Positions 18,153 to 26,662 of a stretch of 64,000 bases of DNA are shown piece by piece (positions within the stretch are counted from its first letter, which is position 1; every line of letters starts with the position of its first letter). The stretch is from Thermocaproicibacter sp002397355 (GTDB taxonomy: Bacteria > Bacillota > Clostridia > Oscillospirales > Acutalibacteraceae). Under the pieces are notes generated by a model, which worked only from the letters and a program-made list of their open reading frames with translations, did not search any database and was not told the origin of the DNA. The stretch lies in NCBI GenBank assembly GCA_036830905.1, contig DAISNS010000001.1:1-64000 (forward strand). The letters run 5' to 3'. The translations under genes were made by a program, and so were the position numbers.

Positions 18153-20369
18153 TTACCTGTGCATCGGCCGGCCCGCGCCGTGGTGGTCGGGATGGTCGCG
18201 GCGATCGTGGTCGCCGCGGTACGGACGGCGCGGCGGGCGCTGCTCCGCGGAGATGTCGTTCTCCGGCACGAGGCCGTTCACCTCGATCAGCGCTTCGCGG
18301 CGGGAAAGGTTCAGGCGTCCCTTCTCGTCGATGTTGAGCACCTTCACCATGACTTCGTCCCCGACGTTGACCACGTCCGTCACATTGTTGACGTGCTTCA
18401 CGTCGAGCTGCGAGATGTGCACGAGGCCTTCCTTGCCCGGGGCGATCTCGACGAACGCGCCGAAGTCCATCAGGCGGGTGACCTTGCCGTTGTAGATGGT
18501 GCCCGGCTCGGGGTCGTTCACGATCGTGTCCACGATGCCGATGGCGCGCTTGCAGTTGTCCAGGTTGACGCCGGAGACGAAGACGTGGCCGTCTTCCTCC
18601 ACGTCCATCTTGATGTCGCACTCGGAGCAGATCTTCTGGATGACCTTGCCGCCGGTGCCGATGACCTCGCGGATTTTGTCCACCGGGATCTGGATGGAGA
18701 GCATCTTCGGCGCGTAGGGAGAGAGCTCCTTGCGCGGCGCCGGGATCGTCTTGAGGATGACCTCGTCGATGATATAGTCGCGGGCCTTGTGGGTTTTGTA
18801 GAGGGCTTCCTTGATCATCTCGGGCGTCAGCCCCTTGATCTTCAGGTCCATCTGGATCGCGGTGATGCCGGCGTGCGTGCCGGCGACCTTGAAGTCCATG
18901 TCGCCGAAGAAATCCTCCAGGCCCTGGATATCCACCATGGTCATCCAGCGCTCGCCCTCCGTGATCAGCCCGCAGGAGATGCCGGCGACGGGAGCCTTGA
19001 TCGGCACGCCCGCGTCCATCAGGGCCAGCGTGGAGCCGCAGATGGAAGCCTGCGAGGTGGAGCCGTTGGAGGAGAGCACCTCCGAGACGAGGCGCAGCGC
19101 GTACGGGAACTCGTCGACGGACGGGATCACCGGCGCGAGCGCGCGCTCCGCGAGGGCGCCGTGGCCGATCTCGCGGCGGCCCGGGCCGCGGCTCGGCCTC
19201 GTGTCGCCCGTGGAATAGGAGGGCATGTTGTACTGGTGGATATAGCGCTTCGCCTCCTCTTCGTCGATGCCGTCGAACGTCTGCTCGTCGTCGACGGAGC
19301 CGAGCGTCACGGTGGTGAGCACCTGCGTCTGGCCGCGGGTGAACATGCCGGAACCGTGCACGCGGGGCAGAAGGCCCACCTCCGCAGCCAGCGGGCGGAT
19401 CTCGTCCATCTTGCGGCCGTCCACGCGCTTCTGCTCGTCGAGCAGCCAGCGGCGGACGACGTGCCTCTGCGTCTTATACATGCATTCGTCGATCTTCGCG
19501 GCCTGGTCGGGGTAGATCGGGTCGAATTTTTCGTGGACCTTCTGGTAGACGGGCAGCAGGCGGGCGTCGCGCACGTTCTTGTCGTCGGTGTCGAGGGCGT
19601 CGCGCACGTCGTCCGTCGCGAAGTCCCGGATGGTGTTCAGCATCTCCCAATCGGGCGAGTTGCTCGGGTAGACGAATTTCTGTTTGCCGATATCCTTCTG
19701 GATATTCTTGATGAACTCGATGACGGCCTGGTTCGCCTTGTGGCCGGCCATGATGCCGCCGTACATCACGTCGTCGGGGATCTCGTCTGCGCCCGCCTCG
19801 ATCATCACGATGCGGGAGTCGGTGGAAGCCACGGTGACGGCCATGCGGGATTTCTTGCGCTGCTCGGCATTGGGGTTGATGACGTATTCGCCGTCCACAT
19901 AACCCACGGAAGTGCCGGAGATCGGGCCGTTCCACGGAATGTCCGAGATGGAGAGCGCGATGGAGGCGCCTACCATCGACGCGATTTCGGGCGGGCAGTC
20001 GTGGTCCACGCTCATCACGGTGCAGACGACGGTCACGTCGTTGCGCAGGTCTTTCGGGAACAGCGGGCGGATCGGGCGGTCGATCATGCGGGAAGTGAGC
20101 ACGGCCTTTTCCGACGGGCGCCCCTCGCGCTTGAGGTACGAGCCGGGGATCTTGCCCACGGAATAGAGCTTCTCCTCGTAGTCGACGGAAAGCGGGAAGA
20201 AATCCACGCCGTCGCGCGGTTTGTCCGAAGCGGTGGCGGCCACGTGCACGACGGTGTCGCCGTAGCGCACGAGGCATTCGCCGTTTGCGAGCTGCGCCAT
20301 CTTGCCGGTCTCAACGGTAAGGGGGCGGCCGGCGAAGTCGGTCTTGAATACCCGGTAGTTTTCAAACAT
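18153..20369 (-). CDS. pnp: Polyribonucleotide nucleotidyltransferase (PNPase)
   Basis: A 738-residue 3'-5' phosphorolytic exoribonuclease. Two RNase PH domains (about 1-220 and 310-540) flank a helical domain; a KH domain (VIGTGGKVIQKI) and an S1 domain (GTIYNGKVTRLMDFGAFVEI) follow. The C-terminal tail is short, basic and rich in Arg, Asp and His. Acts in mRNA decay as a trimer in the cytoplasm. It lies downstream of rpsO, the universal order, separated by a 336-bp leader that holds a hairpin, a place where PNPase autoregulates in other bacteria. Confidence 0.97.
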   Translation of the reverse strand: MFENYRVFKTDFAGRPLTVETGKMAQLANGECLVRYGDTVVHVAATASDKPRDGVDFFPLSVDYEEKLYSVGKIPGSYLKREGRPSEKAVLTSRMIDRPIRPLFPKDLRNDVTVVCTVMSVDHDCPPEIASMVGASIALSISDIPWNGPISGTSVGYVDGEYVINPNAEQRKKSRMAVTVASTDSRIVMIEAGADEIPDDVMYGGIMAGHKANQAVIEFIKNIQKDIGKQKFVYPSNSPDWEMLNTIRDFATDDVRDALDTDDKNVRDARLLPVYQKVHEKFDPIYPDQAAKIDECMYKTQRHVVRRWLLDEQKRVDGRKMDEIRPLAAEVGLLPRVHGSGMFTRGQTQVLTTVTLGSVDDEQTFDGIDEEEAKRYIHQYNMPSYSTGDTRPSRGPGRREIGHGALAERALAPVIPSVDEFPYALRLVSEVLSSNGSTSQASICGSTLALMDAGVPIKAPVAGISCGLITEGERWMTMVDIQGLEDFFGDMDFKVAGTHAGITAIQMDLKIKGLTPEMIKEALYKTHKARDYIIDEVILKTIPAPRKELSPYAPKMLSIQIPVDKIREVIGTGGKVIQKICSECDIKMDVEEDGHVFVSGVNLDNCKRAIGIVDTIVNDPEPGTIYNGKVTRLMDFGAFVEIAPGKEGLVHISQLDVKHVNNVTDVVNVGDEVMVKVLNIDEKGRLNLSRREALIEVNGLVPENDISAEQRPPRRPYRGDHDRRDHPDHHGAGRPMHR

Positions 20370-20715
20370 TGCTTTTGACTCCTCCGTATTCTGAAAAAAT
20401 TTGTCCTTCGGGATGCGGCGGATTTAGCAATTAAACCGGCGTCTTGTACGAAAGGCGCTCGTTTCACTGCTAAGACCCGCTGCCTCCCGGCCGCCTTTTC
20501 AAAAAAGGCGGCGCCGAAACCTTGACCTTTGCCCGGATTCGGGCCCGGGAGAGTCCACTCCCCGGAAAACAGAAAACAAATACTGGAACAATCCTCCGCC
20601 ACGGGAAGCGTGACGGAGGATTGTCTCTGCAAACCTCATGCGCCCGCGCCCGGACAGGCCCTCCGGCTCTCGGAAAAGCCCGGAACGCGGCGTGCGCGCC
20701 GCCTCAGGCGGCCGC
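20370..20715 (-). promoter_or_regulatory. rpsO-pnp intergenic region, candidate pnp leader
   Basis: A gene-free stretch of 346 bp. It holds a 10-bp stem with a three-base loop (20490-20499 with 20503-20512), without a T-run on either strand, plus the rpsO terminator hairpin. No convincing sigma-A promoter for pnp was found. RNase III/PNPase autoregulation at such a stem is known in other bacteria; here it is inference. Confidence 0.4.
20588..20624 (-). terminator. Terminator-like hairpin after rpsO
   Basis: Eleven-bp outer stem (20588-20598 with 20614-20624) plus inner pairs; on the minus strand it is followed by TTCCAGTATTTGTTTTC, so termination may be partial, letting some transcription reach pnp. 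Confidence 0.6.
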
Positions 20716-20979
20716 TTACTTGCGGATGTTCAGCTTTTCGATGATCGCGCGGTAGCGCTCGATGTCGGACTTCTGAAGATAATTCAGAAGGTTCCGGCGC
20801 TGGCCGATCATCTTATAAAGGCCGCGGCGGCTGTGGTGGTCCCTCTTATGGATCTTCAGATGCTCGGTAAGCGTGTTGATGCGCGCCGTCAGGACGGCGA
20901 TCTGCACTTCCGGGGAACCGGTGTCGCCTTCGTGGCGGGCGTACTTCTCGATAATAACGCCTTTTTCTTCTTTCTGCAT
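20716..20979 (-). CDS. rpsO: Small ribosomal subunit protein uS15
   Basis: An 87-residue S15, which binds the central domain of 16S rRNA early in 30S assembly. Signature residues HxxDTGSPEVQ and KIHKRDHHSRRGL are present. The ATG has AGGTGG eight bases upstream; a GTG twelve bases earlier would lengthen the protein beyond the usual 88-89 residues. It has its own promoter and an ~85-base leader, suggesting autoregulation. Confidence 0.97.
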   Translation of the reverse strand: MQKEEKGVIIEKYARHEGDTGSPEVQIAVLTARINTLTEHLKIHKRDHHSRRGLYKMIGQRRNLLNYLQKSDIERYRAIIEKLNIRK

Positions 20980-21079
20980 GGCTTTTTCCACCTTTTTTCA
21001 AAATTCCCATAAGCGCAGACGAGGGTTGGTGAAAGCCTCTGAAACAGAGGATGCTCCCGGGACCGCGCAAAGGGTTACA
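20980..21079 (-). promoter_or_regulatory. rpsO leader, candidate S15 autoregulatory RNA
   Basis: The region between the rpsO promoter and start codon contains a CCTCTG/CAGAGG hairpin (loop TTT) preceded by GC-rich segments. S15 leaders in several phyla bind the protein; the exact fold here was not verified. Confidence 0.35.
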
Positions 21080-21083
21080 ATAT

Positions 21084-21113
21084 ACTATACCACAGGGGGG
21101 TGCGGTTTGTAAA
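21084..21113 (-). promoter_or_regulatory. Sigma-A promoter of rpsO
   Basis: On the minus strand TTTACA (21108-21113) and TATAGT (21084-21089) with an 18-base spacer, located just after the ribF stop codon. Confidence 0.65.
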
Positions 21114-21116
21114 TCA

Positions 21117-22049
21117 TTATCGGGCGCCGGAATCGGGAAATTTCTCCCGGAAATAGGCCAGCGACTGCGCCCCGTTGCGCCGGATCTCCTCCTGAAGCGC
21201 GGCGAGGCTCGGGAATTTCCGTTCCGGCCGCAGGAATTTCAGCAGGCTGACGCGCGTTTCCCGGCCGTAAAGCGGCGGGCCGGCGTACTCGGGCATCCAC
21301 GTTTCGGCGAGCGCAGCCCGGGAAACGCCCACCGTGGGGTGCACGCCGACGTTCGTAACGCCGCAGAAGGAGCGGCCTTCCGCCTCGGCCAGCGAAGCGT
21401 AGACGCCGAACTTCGGCAGCACGGATTCCGGCGGGATCCGCTGGTTCAGCGTCGGGGTGCCGAGCCTTCGGCCGAGGTGCTGTCCCGGCACGACGGGCAG
21501 CTCGTAGCCGAACGGGCGGCCGAGCAGGAGGGCGGCTTTCTCCACGTCCCCCGCGCGGATGCGCGCGCGGATGCGCGTGGAGCTTACCGGCTCGCCGTCC
21601 GCGAGCACGGCCGGCGCAACGCTGACGCCGATGCCGCACGCCGCGCAGAGGCGCCGCAGCTCGCCGCTTCCCGCTTTTCCACCGCGCCCGAACGTGTAGT
21701 TGAAACCGCAGCAGGCTTCCTCCGCCATGCAGGCGTTTTTCAGCACCGAACGGACGAAATCTTCCGCCGAGATGTTTTTCACCGACGCGAAGTCGAGCAG
21801 GTAGAGGAACTCGACGCCCATTTCCCGCAGCAGGCGGATCTTCTCTTTCTGCGAAAGAAGCGCGCCGCCGTCGATCCCGCGGAGCTTCGGATTGTCCGCG
21901 AACGTGAGCACGGCCGGCGCGAGGCCGCGCGCGGCGCCCTCCAGCGCGAGGGAGATCACCTTCCTGTGGCCGAGGTGCAGGCCGTCGAACATGCCGAGCG
22001 CGACCGCGCACTCGCGGCCGGCCGGCGTAAGGTCACGATAAATTTCCAT
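21117..22049 (-). CDS. ribF: Bifunctional riboflavin kinase / FAD synthetase
   Basis: A 310-residue enzyme that converts riboflavin to FMN and FMN to FAD. The N-terminal nucleotidyltransferase domain has the GMFDGLHLGH motif (the usual GNFDG appears as GMFDG); the C-terminal flavokinase barrel has GTPTLNQ and the GVTNVGVHPT motif. Its start overlaps the end of truB by 17 bases, so it is translationally coupled. The order truB-ribF-rpsO-pnp matches Bacillus. Confidence 0.95.
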   Translation of the reverse strand: MEIYRDLTPAGRECAVALGMFDGLHLGHRKVISLALEGAARGLAPAVLTFADNPKLRGIDGGALLSQKEKIRLLREMGVEFLYLLDFASVKNISAEDFVRSVLKNACMAEEACCGFNYTFGRGGKAGSGELRRLCAACGIGVSVAPAVLADGEPVSSTRIRARIRAGDVEKAALLLGRPFGYELPVVPGQHLGRRLGTPTLNQRIPPESVLPKFGVYASLAEAEGRSFCGVTNVGVHPTVGVSRAALAETWMPEYAGPPLYGRETRVSLLKFLRPERKFPSLAALQEEIRRNGAQSLAYFREKFPDSGAR

Positions 22050-22977
22050 GAGACGTCTGTCGCTCCTGAGATGGGATTTTTGTGCGGAAAAGCCGCAGGA
22101 TTTTCAGTTCCCCCCGCCGCGCTTCCGCCAGCCCGAGGAAAACGCCGTCCGGGGAGAGGACGCGGTAGCGCCCGCCCTCCTCCGCCGCGGCCGCCCGGAG
22201 CGACGTGCGCGCGAGTTCCAGCGCGCCGCCGTTGCAAAAGCGCGCCGCCTGCGGTGCGGTGACGCGCACTGTGGGCACGTCCGGGAACAGCGACTCCACC
22301 GGGAGCAGCCGCTCCGCGAGCCTCCCCTCGGACGCGAGGGCCTTCGCCTCCTCCAGCGTGACGGCGTCGGCGAGCGAGAAGCCCGCGGCGGCGGTGCGCC
22401 GCAGCGCCGTCATCACGCCGCCGACGCCCAGCGCGTCGCCGAGGTCGGAGCAGATGGTGCGGATGTACGTGCCCTTGGAGCAGGCGATCCGCAGCCGGCC
22501 GGAACGCGAGGCCTCGTCGTACTCCGCCAGCTCCAGGCGGGAGACCGTCACGGGGCGCGCCTCCCGCGCCACTTCCACGCCGCGCCGCGCGAGGTCGTAA
22601 AGGCGCTCGCCGTTCACGCTCAGGGCGGAGTACATCGGCGGCGTCTGGAGGATCTCGCCCCGGAAACGGGGCAGGGCGGCTTCCACCCGGCCGCGCGGGA
22701 CGGGCGCGCCGCTTTCCGCGAGCGTTTTGCCGGTGCTGTCCTGCGTGTCCGTGGAGGCGCCGAGGCGGAAACCGGCCTCGTATTCCTTCCCGGTGTTTTG
22801 CAGGAACGGCAGGGCGCGCGTCGCGGAGCCCAGAAGCAGCGGCAGCACGCCCGTCGCCATGGGGTCCAGCGTGCCGGTGTGGCCGACTTTCCGCTCGCGG
22901 CTCAGGCCGCGCATCAGCGCGACCACGTCGAACGAGGTGAAGCCGGCGGGCTTGTCTATCACGATGACGCCATTCAT
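22033..22977 (-). CDS. truB: tRNA pseudouridine(55) synthase
   Basis: A 314-residue enzyme making pseudouridine 55 in the T-loop of tRNAs. The catalytic aspartate lies in GHTGTLDPMATGVL; the KPAGFTSF and YSALSVNGERLYDLAR motifs are also present, and a C-terminal PUA-like domain covers the last ~80 residues. It lies 87 bases downstream of rbfA, a gap with no gene. Confidence 0.96.
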   Translation of the reverse strand: MNGVIVIDKPAGFTSFDVVALMRGLSRERKVGHTGTLDPMATGVLPLLLGSATRALPFLQNTGKEYEAGFRLGASTDTQDSTGKTLAESGAPVPRGRVEAALPRFRGEILQTPPMYSALSVNGERLYDLARRGVEVAREARPVTVSRLELAEYDEASRSGRLRIACSKGTYIRTICSDLGDALGVGGVMTALRRTAAAGFSLADAVTLEEAKALASEGRLAERLLPVESLFPDVPTVRVTAPQAARFCNGGALELARTSLRAAAAEEGGRYRVLSPDGVFLGLAEARRGELKILRLFRTKIPSQERQTSHGNLS

Positions 22978-23064
22978 GCTTTCGATTCAGACACCTTTCC
23001 GCAGAGCTGTGGCAATCCGTTTTCCCCGCCGCGGGGGCGGGAAGAGCGCGCGGCCGGCTGCGGC

Positions 23065-23430
23065 TCAGGGGGCGTCTTCGCCGCGCTGCTCCTCTTTCAG
23101 GTCGTTCAGGATGCGCTCGATGTTCGCGCCCCGTTCGATGGAATCGGTGGGGCGGAACAGGAGCTGCGGAACCTTCCGGAGCGGCAGGCGCTCGCCCAGC
23201 TCGTGCCGGATGAACCCGGAGGCGGATTTCAGGCCCTTGACTGCCTCCTTCGCGCGGTCCATGCCCTCCATGGCGCTGATATAGACGGTGCAGTAAGAAA
23301 GATCGCTCGTCACGTCCACGCCCACGATGCTGATCAGCCCCTGCACGCGCGGATCCTTCACCTTGCGGAGGATGGCGGTCAGCTCCCGCTTGACGTCCTC
23401 CGTGATACGGCCCATCCTATGGCTTGGCAT
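23065..23430 (-). CDS. rbfA: 30S ribosome-binding factor A
   Basis: A 121-residue KH-fold cold-shock and 30S maturation factor that binds near 16S helix 1. The N-terminal pattern RITEDVKRELTAILRKVKDPRV is typical. The ATG chosen has GGAGGAG nine bases upstream; an internal ATG five codons later is less well placed. It follows infB after 30 bases. The Bacillus gene ylxP, normally between infB and rbfA, is absent. Confidence 0.95.
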   Translation of the reverse strand: MPSHRMGRITEDVKRELTAILRKVKDPRVQGLISIVGVDVTSDLSYCTVYISAMEGMDRAKEAVKGLKSASGFIRHELGERLPLRKVPQLLFRPTDSIERGANIERILNDLKEEQRGEDAP

Positions 23431-23460
23431 TGATTGATTTCTCCTCCCCCTGTAAGGCGC

Positions 23461-26046
23461 TTACTCCCTGTATTCCTCCGTCGTGAAGGCTTCCAGGACG
23501 TCGCCCTCCTTGATATCGTTGAATTTCGAGAGGCCGATGCCGCAGTCGTAGCCGGTAAGGACCTCTTTGGCGTCGTCCTTGAAGCGCTTGAGCGAGGCGA
23601 TGCTGTCCTCCGCGACCACGACGCCGTCGCGCACCACGCGGATCTGCGCCGCGCGGCTGACCTTGCCCTCGGTGACGTGGGCGCCCGCGATGGTCCCCAC
23701 GCTGCTGATGCGGTAAACCTGCCGCACCTCCGCCTTGCCGAGGGACACCTCGCGCGTCTTCGGCGCAAGCATGCCCTTGAGCGCGGCGCCGATCTCGTTG
23801 ATGCACTCGTAGATGATGCGGTAGAGGCGGACGTCCACCCCGTCGCGCTTCGCGTTTTCCTCGGCCACGTTGTCCGGCCGCACGTTGAAGCCGATGACGA
23901 CGGCGTTGGACGCCGCCGCGAGCATGACGTCGGATTCGTTGATGGCGCCGACGCCGCTGTGGATGATATTCACGCGCACCTCGTCGTTGCTCAGCTTTTC
24001 CAGGGACTGGCACACGGCTTCCACGGAGCCCTGCACGTCGGCTTTCACGACGAGCGAAAGCGTCTTCATGTCGTTTTCCTGCATCTGCTCGAAAAGGTTG
24101 TCGAGCGTCACCTTGGTGCGGGCGTTGAACTTTTCCTCTTTCCGCTCGTTGCGGCGCTGCTGCACCAGCTCGCGCGCGAGGCGCTCGTCGGTTACGGCGT
24201 TGAATACGTCGCCGCCCGTGGGCACGTCGTCCAGTCCGGTGATCTCCGCCGGGACGCTCGGGCCGGCCTTCCGGATCTCCTGGCCGTTCTCGTTCGCCAT
24301 GGCGCGCACGCGGCCCACCGTGGTGCCCGCCACGAGGATGTCGCCCACATGGAGCGTGCCGTTCTGCACCAGAACGGTCGCGATGGGGCCGCGCCCCTTG
24401 TCGAGGCGCGCCTCGATGACGGTGCCTTTCGCGGCGCGGTCCGGGTTCGCCTTGAGATCTTTCATGTCCGCCACGAGGAGGACGGTTTCCAGCAGCTCCT
24501 TGATGCCGGTTTTCTTCACGGCGGAAACGGGGATGCAGGGAACGTCGCCGCCCCACTCCTCCGGCACGATGCCGTATTTCGTGAGCTGCTCCTTCACAAT
24601 CTGCGGGTTCGCACCCGGCTTATCCATCTTGTTGATGGCGACGATGATGGAGACCTTCGCGGCCTTCGCGTGGTTGATGGCCTCCACGGTCTGCGGCATG
24701 ACGCCGTCGTCGGCGGCGACGACCAGGATGGCGATATCCGTCACCTGCGCGCCGCGCATCCGCATCGTGGTGAACGCCTCGTGGCCCGGCGTGTCGAGGA
24801 ACGTCACGTCGCGGCCCCCGACCTTCACCTGGTAGGCGCCGATGTGCTGCGTGATGCCGCCGGCCTCGGTGGAGGTCACGTTCGTGTGGCGGATCGCGTC
24901 GAGCAGGGAGGTCTTGCCGTGGTCGACGTGGCCCATGACGACCACGACGGGCGCGCGGGAAACGAGGTTGTCGTCCTTGTCCTCGCTGTCGTCGATGATC
25001 CGCTCCTCGATGGTGACGTGGACTTCCTTCTGCACCTTCGCGTGGAATTCCATGGCGGCGAGGGAGGCGGTGTCGAAGTCGATCACGTCGTTCACGGCCG
25101 CGAAGACGCCCATGCCCATCAGCTTTTTAATGACCTCGGCCGCCGTGGCCTTCAGGCGCATGGCCAGCTCGCCCACGGTGATCTGCTCCGGGATCTGCAC
25201 GGTGATGGGCTTGTTTTTGCGCTCCATCGCGATGCGGCGCAGGCGCTCGGACTCGGTTTCCCGGCGGTGGTAGCCGCGCGGCTTGCGGCGGTACTGGCTG
25301 CTCCGCTGCGTCAGCTTCTGCTTTTTCACGGTGTTGTCGGAGGGGCGCACCTTCTCGGAGGCGAGGCGGTCGTACTTCTCATTGTAGCGGTCGAGCTCCA
25401 CGTTCGGGGCGTGCGTATCCACGATCCTGCCCGTGGGCTTCGCGGCGGCGCCGGTAGTCCCCATGCGGACGGTTTGCTGCTGCGGATGCTTCTGCACCGG
25501 CTGCTTTTTCTGCTGCTGATTCGGGCGCCTCCGCGTCTGCTGCGCCGTTTTGGCGGCGGCGAAACGGTCGTTCCGGCGCTGCTGCTGCCCGGCCTGTCTT
25601 GCCGGGGCCTGCTGCCCGGCCTGTCTCGCGGGAGCCTGCTGCCCGGCCTGTCTCGCGGGGGCCTGCTGCCCGGCCTGTCTGGCGGGGGCCTGCTGTCCGG
25701 CGGCCTGCCTCGCGGCGGGTCTCACCGGGGCCTGCCTGCCCGCCGCCGGCTTCGCGGCGGCAGGCGCGGTCTCCTTCACAGCGGGCTTCTCCGGCGTCAC
25801 GAGGATGTCGGGTTTCTCCACGGTGACGATCGGCTTCCGCTTTTCGGCCTGCGCGAAATACGCGTCGAGGTTCGGGGAGCTGTGCTGCTGGGTGAACGTC
25901 TCGAACACGACGTCCAGCTCGTTTTCCGTCAGGGCCGTCATGTGCTTCTTCGTTTCGCCGGTATATTTTTTTATGGTGTCGATTACGTCCTTGTTGGGTA
26001 CCTTGAGATCGTTTGCAACGTCGTGGACTCTGTATTTTATCATCAT
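23461..26046 (-). CDS. infB: Translation initiation factor IF-2
   Basis: An 861-residue GTPase that places initiator tRNA on the 30S subunit. The N-terminal region (about 75-250) is Pro/Ala/Gln/Arg-rich and disordered, with four exact nine-residue repeats. The GTPase core shows G1 GHVDHGKTS, G3 DTPGHEAF and G4 NKMDKP, followed by the usual C-terminal barrel domains. The ATG overlaps the stop codon of ylxQ by four bases and has AGGAGG nine bases upstream. Confidence 0.97.
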   Translation of the reverse strand: MMIKYRVHDVANDLKVPNKDVIDTIKKYTGETKKHMTALTENELDVVFETFTQQHSSPNLDAYFAQAEKRKPIVTVEKPDILVTPEKPAVKETAPAAAKPAAGRQAPVRPAARQAAGQQAPARQAGQQAPARQAGQQAPARQAGQQAPARQAGQQQRRNDRFAAAKTAQQTRRRPNQQQKKQPVQKHPQQQTVRMGTTGAAAKPTGRIVDTHAPNVELDRYNEKYDRLASEKVRPSDNTVKKQKLTQRSSQYRRKPRGYHRRETESERLRRIAMERKNKPITVQIPEQITVGELAMRLKATAAEVIKKLMGMGVFAAVNDVIDFDTASLAAMEFHAKVQKEVHVTIEERIIDDSEDKDDNLVSRAPVVVVMGHVDHGKTSLLDAIRHTNVTSTEAGGITQHIGAYQVKVGGRDVTFLDTPGHEAFTTMRMRGAQVTDIAILVVAADDGVMPQTVEAINHAKAAKVSIIVAINKMDKPGANPQIVKEQLTKYGIVPEEWGGDVPCIPVSAVKKTGIKELLETVLLVADMKDLKANPDRAAKGTVIEARLDKGRGPIATVLVQNGTLHVGDILVAGTTVGRVRAMANENGQEIRKAGPSVPAEITGLDDVPTGGDVFNAVTDERLARELVQQRRNERKEEKFNARTKVTLDNLFEQMQENDMKTLSLVVKADVQGSVEAVCQSLEKLSNDEVRVNIIHSGVGAINESDVMLAAASNAVVIGFNVRPDNVAEENAKRDGVDVRLYRIIYECINEIGAALKGMLAPKTREVSLGKAEVRQVYRISSVGTIAGAHVTEGKVSRAAQIRVVRDGVVVAEDSIASLKRFKDDAKEVLTGYDCGIGLSKFNDIKEGDVLEAFTTEEYRE
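25582..25689 (-). repeat. Four tandem 27-bp repeats inside infB
   Basis: Four contiguous near-identical 27-bp units encode the peptide APARQAGQQ four times in the disordered N-terminal region of IF-2. Being a multiple of three, copy-number change would keep the frame. Confidence 0.9.
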
Positions 26047-26372
26047 AAGTTCGTTCCTCCTCGATCTGACGCGCTCAGTTTCCGGAGAGCTTCCGCAAAT
26101 CCCCTGTCATTTACCGCGATTACGCCCGTTCGTTTCCCCAGGGCGGCTTCCACTTCGTCCATTCCCGCTTCCAGCGGCGCTGCGGGCACGCCGGCGTTTT
26201 CCGCCTCCGCCCGCACCGTCTCGCCCGTCCTGCGGGAGAGGTCCGCGGAAAGAAGGACCAGTTTGGCCCGGCGCCTTCGCACCGCCTGCTTCGCGGCTTC
26301 CGCTCCGAGGTCCAGTTTCCCGGCCCTGCGGGCGATGCCCAGCAGGTTCATCAGACGTTTATTTGTTTCCAA
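26043..26372 (-). CDS. ylxQ: YlxQ, L7Ae-family RNA-binding protein
   Basis: A 109-residue protein of the L7Ae/L30e/Gadd45 fold, which binds kink-turn-like RNA. The pattern LLGIARRAGKLDLGAEAAKQAVRR, then AKLVLLSADLS, is typical. It is the fourth gene of the rimP-nusA-infB operon, overlapping ylxR by 14 bases and infB by four. Its specific RNA partner is unknown. Confidence 0.9.
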   Translation of the reverse strand: METNKRLMNLLGIARRAGKLDLGAEAAKQAVRRRRAKLVLLSADLSRRTGETVRAEAENAGVPAAPLEAGMDEVEAALGKRTGVIAVNDRGFAEALRKLSASDRGGTNL

Positions 26373-26631
26373 GCAGTTCCTCCTCCAGGCGGTCGTAGAT
26401 TTCCTCCGGTATTTTGCACGAGAAGGCCTTTTCCAGCCGGCGCGCTTTCCGCGCGGCTTTCAGGCAGTCCGCGTCTCTGCAGATGTATGCGCCGCGGCCC
26501 GGTTTGCGGCCGGTAAGATCCAGGGAGATTTCCCCTTCCGGCGACTTCACGATGCGTACCAGCTCCCGTTTGGGCTTCATTTCCCCGCAGCCGGCGCACA
26601 TGCGCAGCGGCGTTTTCTTTTTTCGGATCAC
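26359..26631 (-). CDS. ylxR: YlxR, DUF448 RNA-binding protein
   Basis: A 90-residue YlxR protein with the family's RMCAGCG and GRGAYIC motifs (rest of segment GRKPGRGAYICRDADC). Related proteins bind RNA and have been linked to regulation and RNase P. It sits between nusA and ylxQ, in conserved order. Confidence 0.93.
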   Translation of the reverse strand: MIRKKKTPLRMCAGCGEMKPKRELVRIVKSPEGEISLDLTGRKPGRGAYICRDADCLKAARKARRLEKAFSCKIPEEIYDRLEEELLGNK

Positions 26632-26662
26632 GGCGCGTCCCCTCTTTTCCCTGCGGCGTGCG

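Noticed and set aside
20490..20512. Possible terminator between rpsO and pnp
   Set aside because: The 10-bp stem has no U-tract on either strand, so it is treated as a leader structure only.
25582..25689. Possible CRISPR array
   Set aside because: The 27-bp units are contiguous without spacers and lie in frame within infB, coding for a peptide repeat.
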